From contig NC_090782.1 of NCBI RefSeq assembly GCF_040054535.1, positions 24,851,501 through 24,915,500 of the forward strand: 64,000 bases of DNA. Direction: 5' to 3'. Made by a program: the position numbers and the translations under genes. Shown piece by piece: positions 63,101-64,000 of this stretch. How positions within the stretch are numbered: the stretch's first letter is position 1; each line of letters starts with the position of its first letter. The notes beneath the pieces are model-generated. The model saw nothing but the letters and a program-made list of their open reading frames with translations, was not told the DNA's origin and made no database searches. Origin of the DNA: Antennarius striatus. Lineage: Eukaryota; Chordata; Actinopteri; Lophiiformes; Antennariidae.

Positions 63101-64000
63101 CTGTGGGATACAAGGATCCTAGTTCCACCAAGTCTCTATCACTTTTTGAGGCCATAAAGAAGGGGTTAGTTGACAGGAAGACTGGTCTACGCCTACTGCA
63201 GGCTCAAGAGGCTGTAGGAGGTATTCTAGATCCCCATCTTGGTGTTTTTCTGCCCAAAGATGCTGCCATCAGGCGCAATCTTTTGGATGAAGACCTTAGT
63301 CTTGTTCTAAAGCAGAGTCCTGCTTTTTATCTTGACCCAGAAACCAAGAATGAGATAAGCTATGGGTCTTTGAAAGAAAAATGCAGCACAGAGCTCAATA
63401 CAGGCCTACAACTTCTGCCAATTTCTAAATTTGACCCTTCTAACCTAATGTTCGATGGCATCCGCAAGACAGTAACCGCACAACAGCTGCTTGATCGTGG
63501 AGTCCTGGACAAAGTGACATTTAATAAGCTGTTGAAGGGGGAGAAAACTGTCAGAGAGGTGTCTGTGGAAAAAATGGTTTTTCTAAAGGGAACAGGTTCA
63601 ATTGCTGGTGTGGCAGCTGGACCTTTAGGAAAAATGTCTTTATCAGAAGCCAAGAAGAAGATGCTCATGTCCATAGAGAGTGCAAATATGCTACTGGATG
63701 CCCAGGCTGCCACAGGCTACATCATTGACCCCTCAAGTAATCAAAAACTAACAGTAGATGAAGCATGTTCCAGAGGAGTGGTGGATAACAGAGATAGAGA
63801 CAGACTGTTAGTAGCGGAGGGTGCGGCTGTGGGCTACCGGGATCCAAGCACAGCAAAGCCTCTTACATTGTTTGAGGCAATGAAGAAGGGAATAATTGAC
63901 TGGAAGACTACGCTACGCTTGCTGCAGGCTCAGTTGTCTGCAGGGGGAATTCTGGATCCTCACCTCAGCGTGTTTCTTCCCAAAGAAACAGCTGTAAAGC
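45597..64000 (+). CDS. dsp: Desmoplakin-family protein with amplified plakin-repeat tail (3' end beyond window)
   Basis: A desmosomal cytolinker tying junctional plaques to intermediate filaments. There are 24 coding exons in view: 45597-45919, 47518-47611, 47708-47829, 47913-48063, 48929-49054, 49163-49222, 49311-49478, 49622-49726, 49826-49921, 50283-50408, 50793-50945, 51046-51200, 51288-51414, 51655-51841, 52170-52594, 52671-52849, 53385-53523, 53697-53890, 54016-54178, 54267-54350, 54427-54534, 55002-55100, 55255-57081 and 58516-64000+. All phases close, giving at least 3565 codons. Order: Gly-rich head; plakin domain with spectrin repeats (TLQTQWSWLLQITKCIDTHL) and SH3 near residues 509-560 (KWEITGPGGLDMSVPSV); YTFGLETLLNIPIKRTM; coiled-coil rod, residues about 1096-1890; then seven or more plakin-repeat modules. 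The rod exon 23 and tail exon 24 layout matches human DSP. Which teleost paralogue this is cannot be decided. Confidence 0.92.
45789..45908 (+). repeat. 24-bp coding repeat in desmoplakin exon 1
   Basis: Five perfect or near-perfect units of 24 bases encoding GGIVSGMS and GGIASGMS in alternation, so the true period is 48 bases. It sits at the end of the head region, just before the first intron, and makes a flexible Gly/Ser/Met linker of 40 residues. Confidence 0.93.
46304..46470. mobile_element. MITE with perfect 15-bp inverted repeats
   Basis: Left end TACAGTATTTTCCGC and right end GCGGAAAATACTGTA are exact inverted repeats. Inside them, CACCATAAGGCGCACTGG and TATAAGGC repeats match the widespread ATAAGGCGCA vertebrate/fish element. 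It is 167 bases long, non-coding, and lies in desmoplakin intron 1. Confidence 0.85.
47444..47498. repeat. (GAT)n microsatellite next to desmoplakin exon 2
   Basis: About 18 GAT units with one AAG-like interruption, ending 20 bases before the exon 2 acceptor (CCGCTGCCCCCTGCAG). The pyrimidine tract of this splice site is therefore very short. Confidence 0.92.
48087..48171. repeat. (CA)n microsatellite next to desmoplakin exon 4 donor
   Basis: About 40 CA units with CGCA interruptions, starting 24 bases after the exon 4 splice donor at 48064. Frames of alternating Cys/Val or His/Thr over it are artefacts. Confidence 0.93.
48263..48440. repeat. 17-19-bp minisatellite in desmoplakin intron 4
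   Basis: About ten imperfect copies of CTCAAACAGGTAGAGCC and variants (CTCAAATAGGTGGAGCC, CAAATAGGTCGACCCCT). Many units contain AGGTAGAG, a weak donor-like string. Confidence 0.85.
52905..53155. repeat. Composite repeat in desmoplakin intron 16
   Basis: GGCATGAGCAAAGTATGGCCCGTGGGCCATG followed by TTGGCCC and CCGGCCCGCC is hAT-like terminal text. It is followed at about 53020-53120 by the fish SINE/LINE tail (GTGCCCGGAGTGTCCCCCGCC, GGGATAGGCTCCAGC) and short GAAAAT repeats. Neither part encodes protein. Confidence 0.5.
58197..58446. mobile_element. mariner/pogo-like MITE in desmoplakin intron 23
   Basis: Ends TACAGGTATACCTC and, inverted, TACAGGTAGACCTC, with TTACTTCG/TTACGTT text repeated inside. 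It is 250 bases, non-coding, and starts about 1.1 kb after the rod exon. Confidence 0.75.
58978..64000 (+). repeat. Tandem plakin-repeat modules in the desmoplakin tail exon
   Basis: Seven in-frame modules: 58978-59736, 59737-60495, 60496-61254 (759 bases each), 61255-61983, 61984-62712 (729 each), 62713-63432 (720) and 63433 to beyond the window. Each opens with DPSELVFNGVRKPVT-type text. Each contains the plakin-repeat signature LLLDAQAATGHIIDP, then VEEACNQGVVDEEDRERLL, a second AQESTGGFLDP and a closing VEPHTGLLLLP. Modules 1-3 share an extra EGPKGPGSIT insert. Modules 5 and 7 are almost identical in DNA (period 1449 bases), so units have been copied recently, in part as pairs. Confidence 0.93.

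Overview
The window looks like nuclear DNA of a teleost fish, probably a percomorph. The genes have short vertebrate-type introns with GT/AG ends. The repeats are typical of fish genomes: L2-type and RTE-like LINE pieces, Tc1, pogo/Tigger-like and hAT-like DNA transposons, a tRNA-derived SINE family and long CA/GT microsatellites. No virus-derived element was recognised. Exon coordinates below were worked out by hand from reading frame, splice sites and phase, and in every multi-exon gene the phases close exactly.

Layout. (1) 1-24,110: three tandem, same-strand (minus) genes for small secreted, GPI-anchored proteins with two Ly6/uPAR-type three-finger domains (stops at 3531, 10327 and 16588; starts at 7215, 13043 and 18634). 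Each has five coding exons with identical internal exon lengths (52, 102, 168 and 105 nt). They differ mainly in the last exon, which encodes a Thr/Pro/Asn stalk of very different length: about 40 residues, about 150 residues, or none. They lie in segmental duplications, and lineage-specific transposon insertions can be dated against empty sites in the sister copies. (2) 24,855-27,389 (+): bphl, an alpha/beta hydrolase (valacyclovir hydrolase), seven exons, 282 aa. (3) 27,859-28,614 (+): psmg4, proteasome assembly chaperone 4, three exons, 125 aa. (4) 30,029-39,139 (-): slc22a23, an orphan MFS transporter, nine coding exons, 623 aa, with a GC-rich 5' end. (5) 39,140-45,596: intergenic. (6) 45,597 to beyond 64,000 (+): a desmoplakin-family gene with 24 coding exons in view. 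It has an N-terminal head, plakin domain with SH3, coiled-coil rod, and a last exon still open at the window edge.

The bphl, psmg4 and slc22a23 cluster matches the human 6p25 neighbourhood as I remember it, and desmoplakin lies on the same human arm. The genes do not form a functional pathway: they cover mitochondrial hydrolysis, proteasome assembly, membrane transport, desmosomal adhesion and cell-surface Ly6 proteins.

The most striking feature is the desmoplakin tail. Instead of three diverged plakin-repeat domains it carries at least seven tandem modules of 240-253 residues, several almost identical at DNA level, giving an epiplakin-like array on a desmoplakin body. Other notable features are the mucin-like VNTR stalk in the Ly6 genes, a 24-bp coding repeat in desmoplakin exon 1, and a Gln/Glu/Lys-rich insert in its plakin region.
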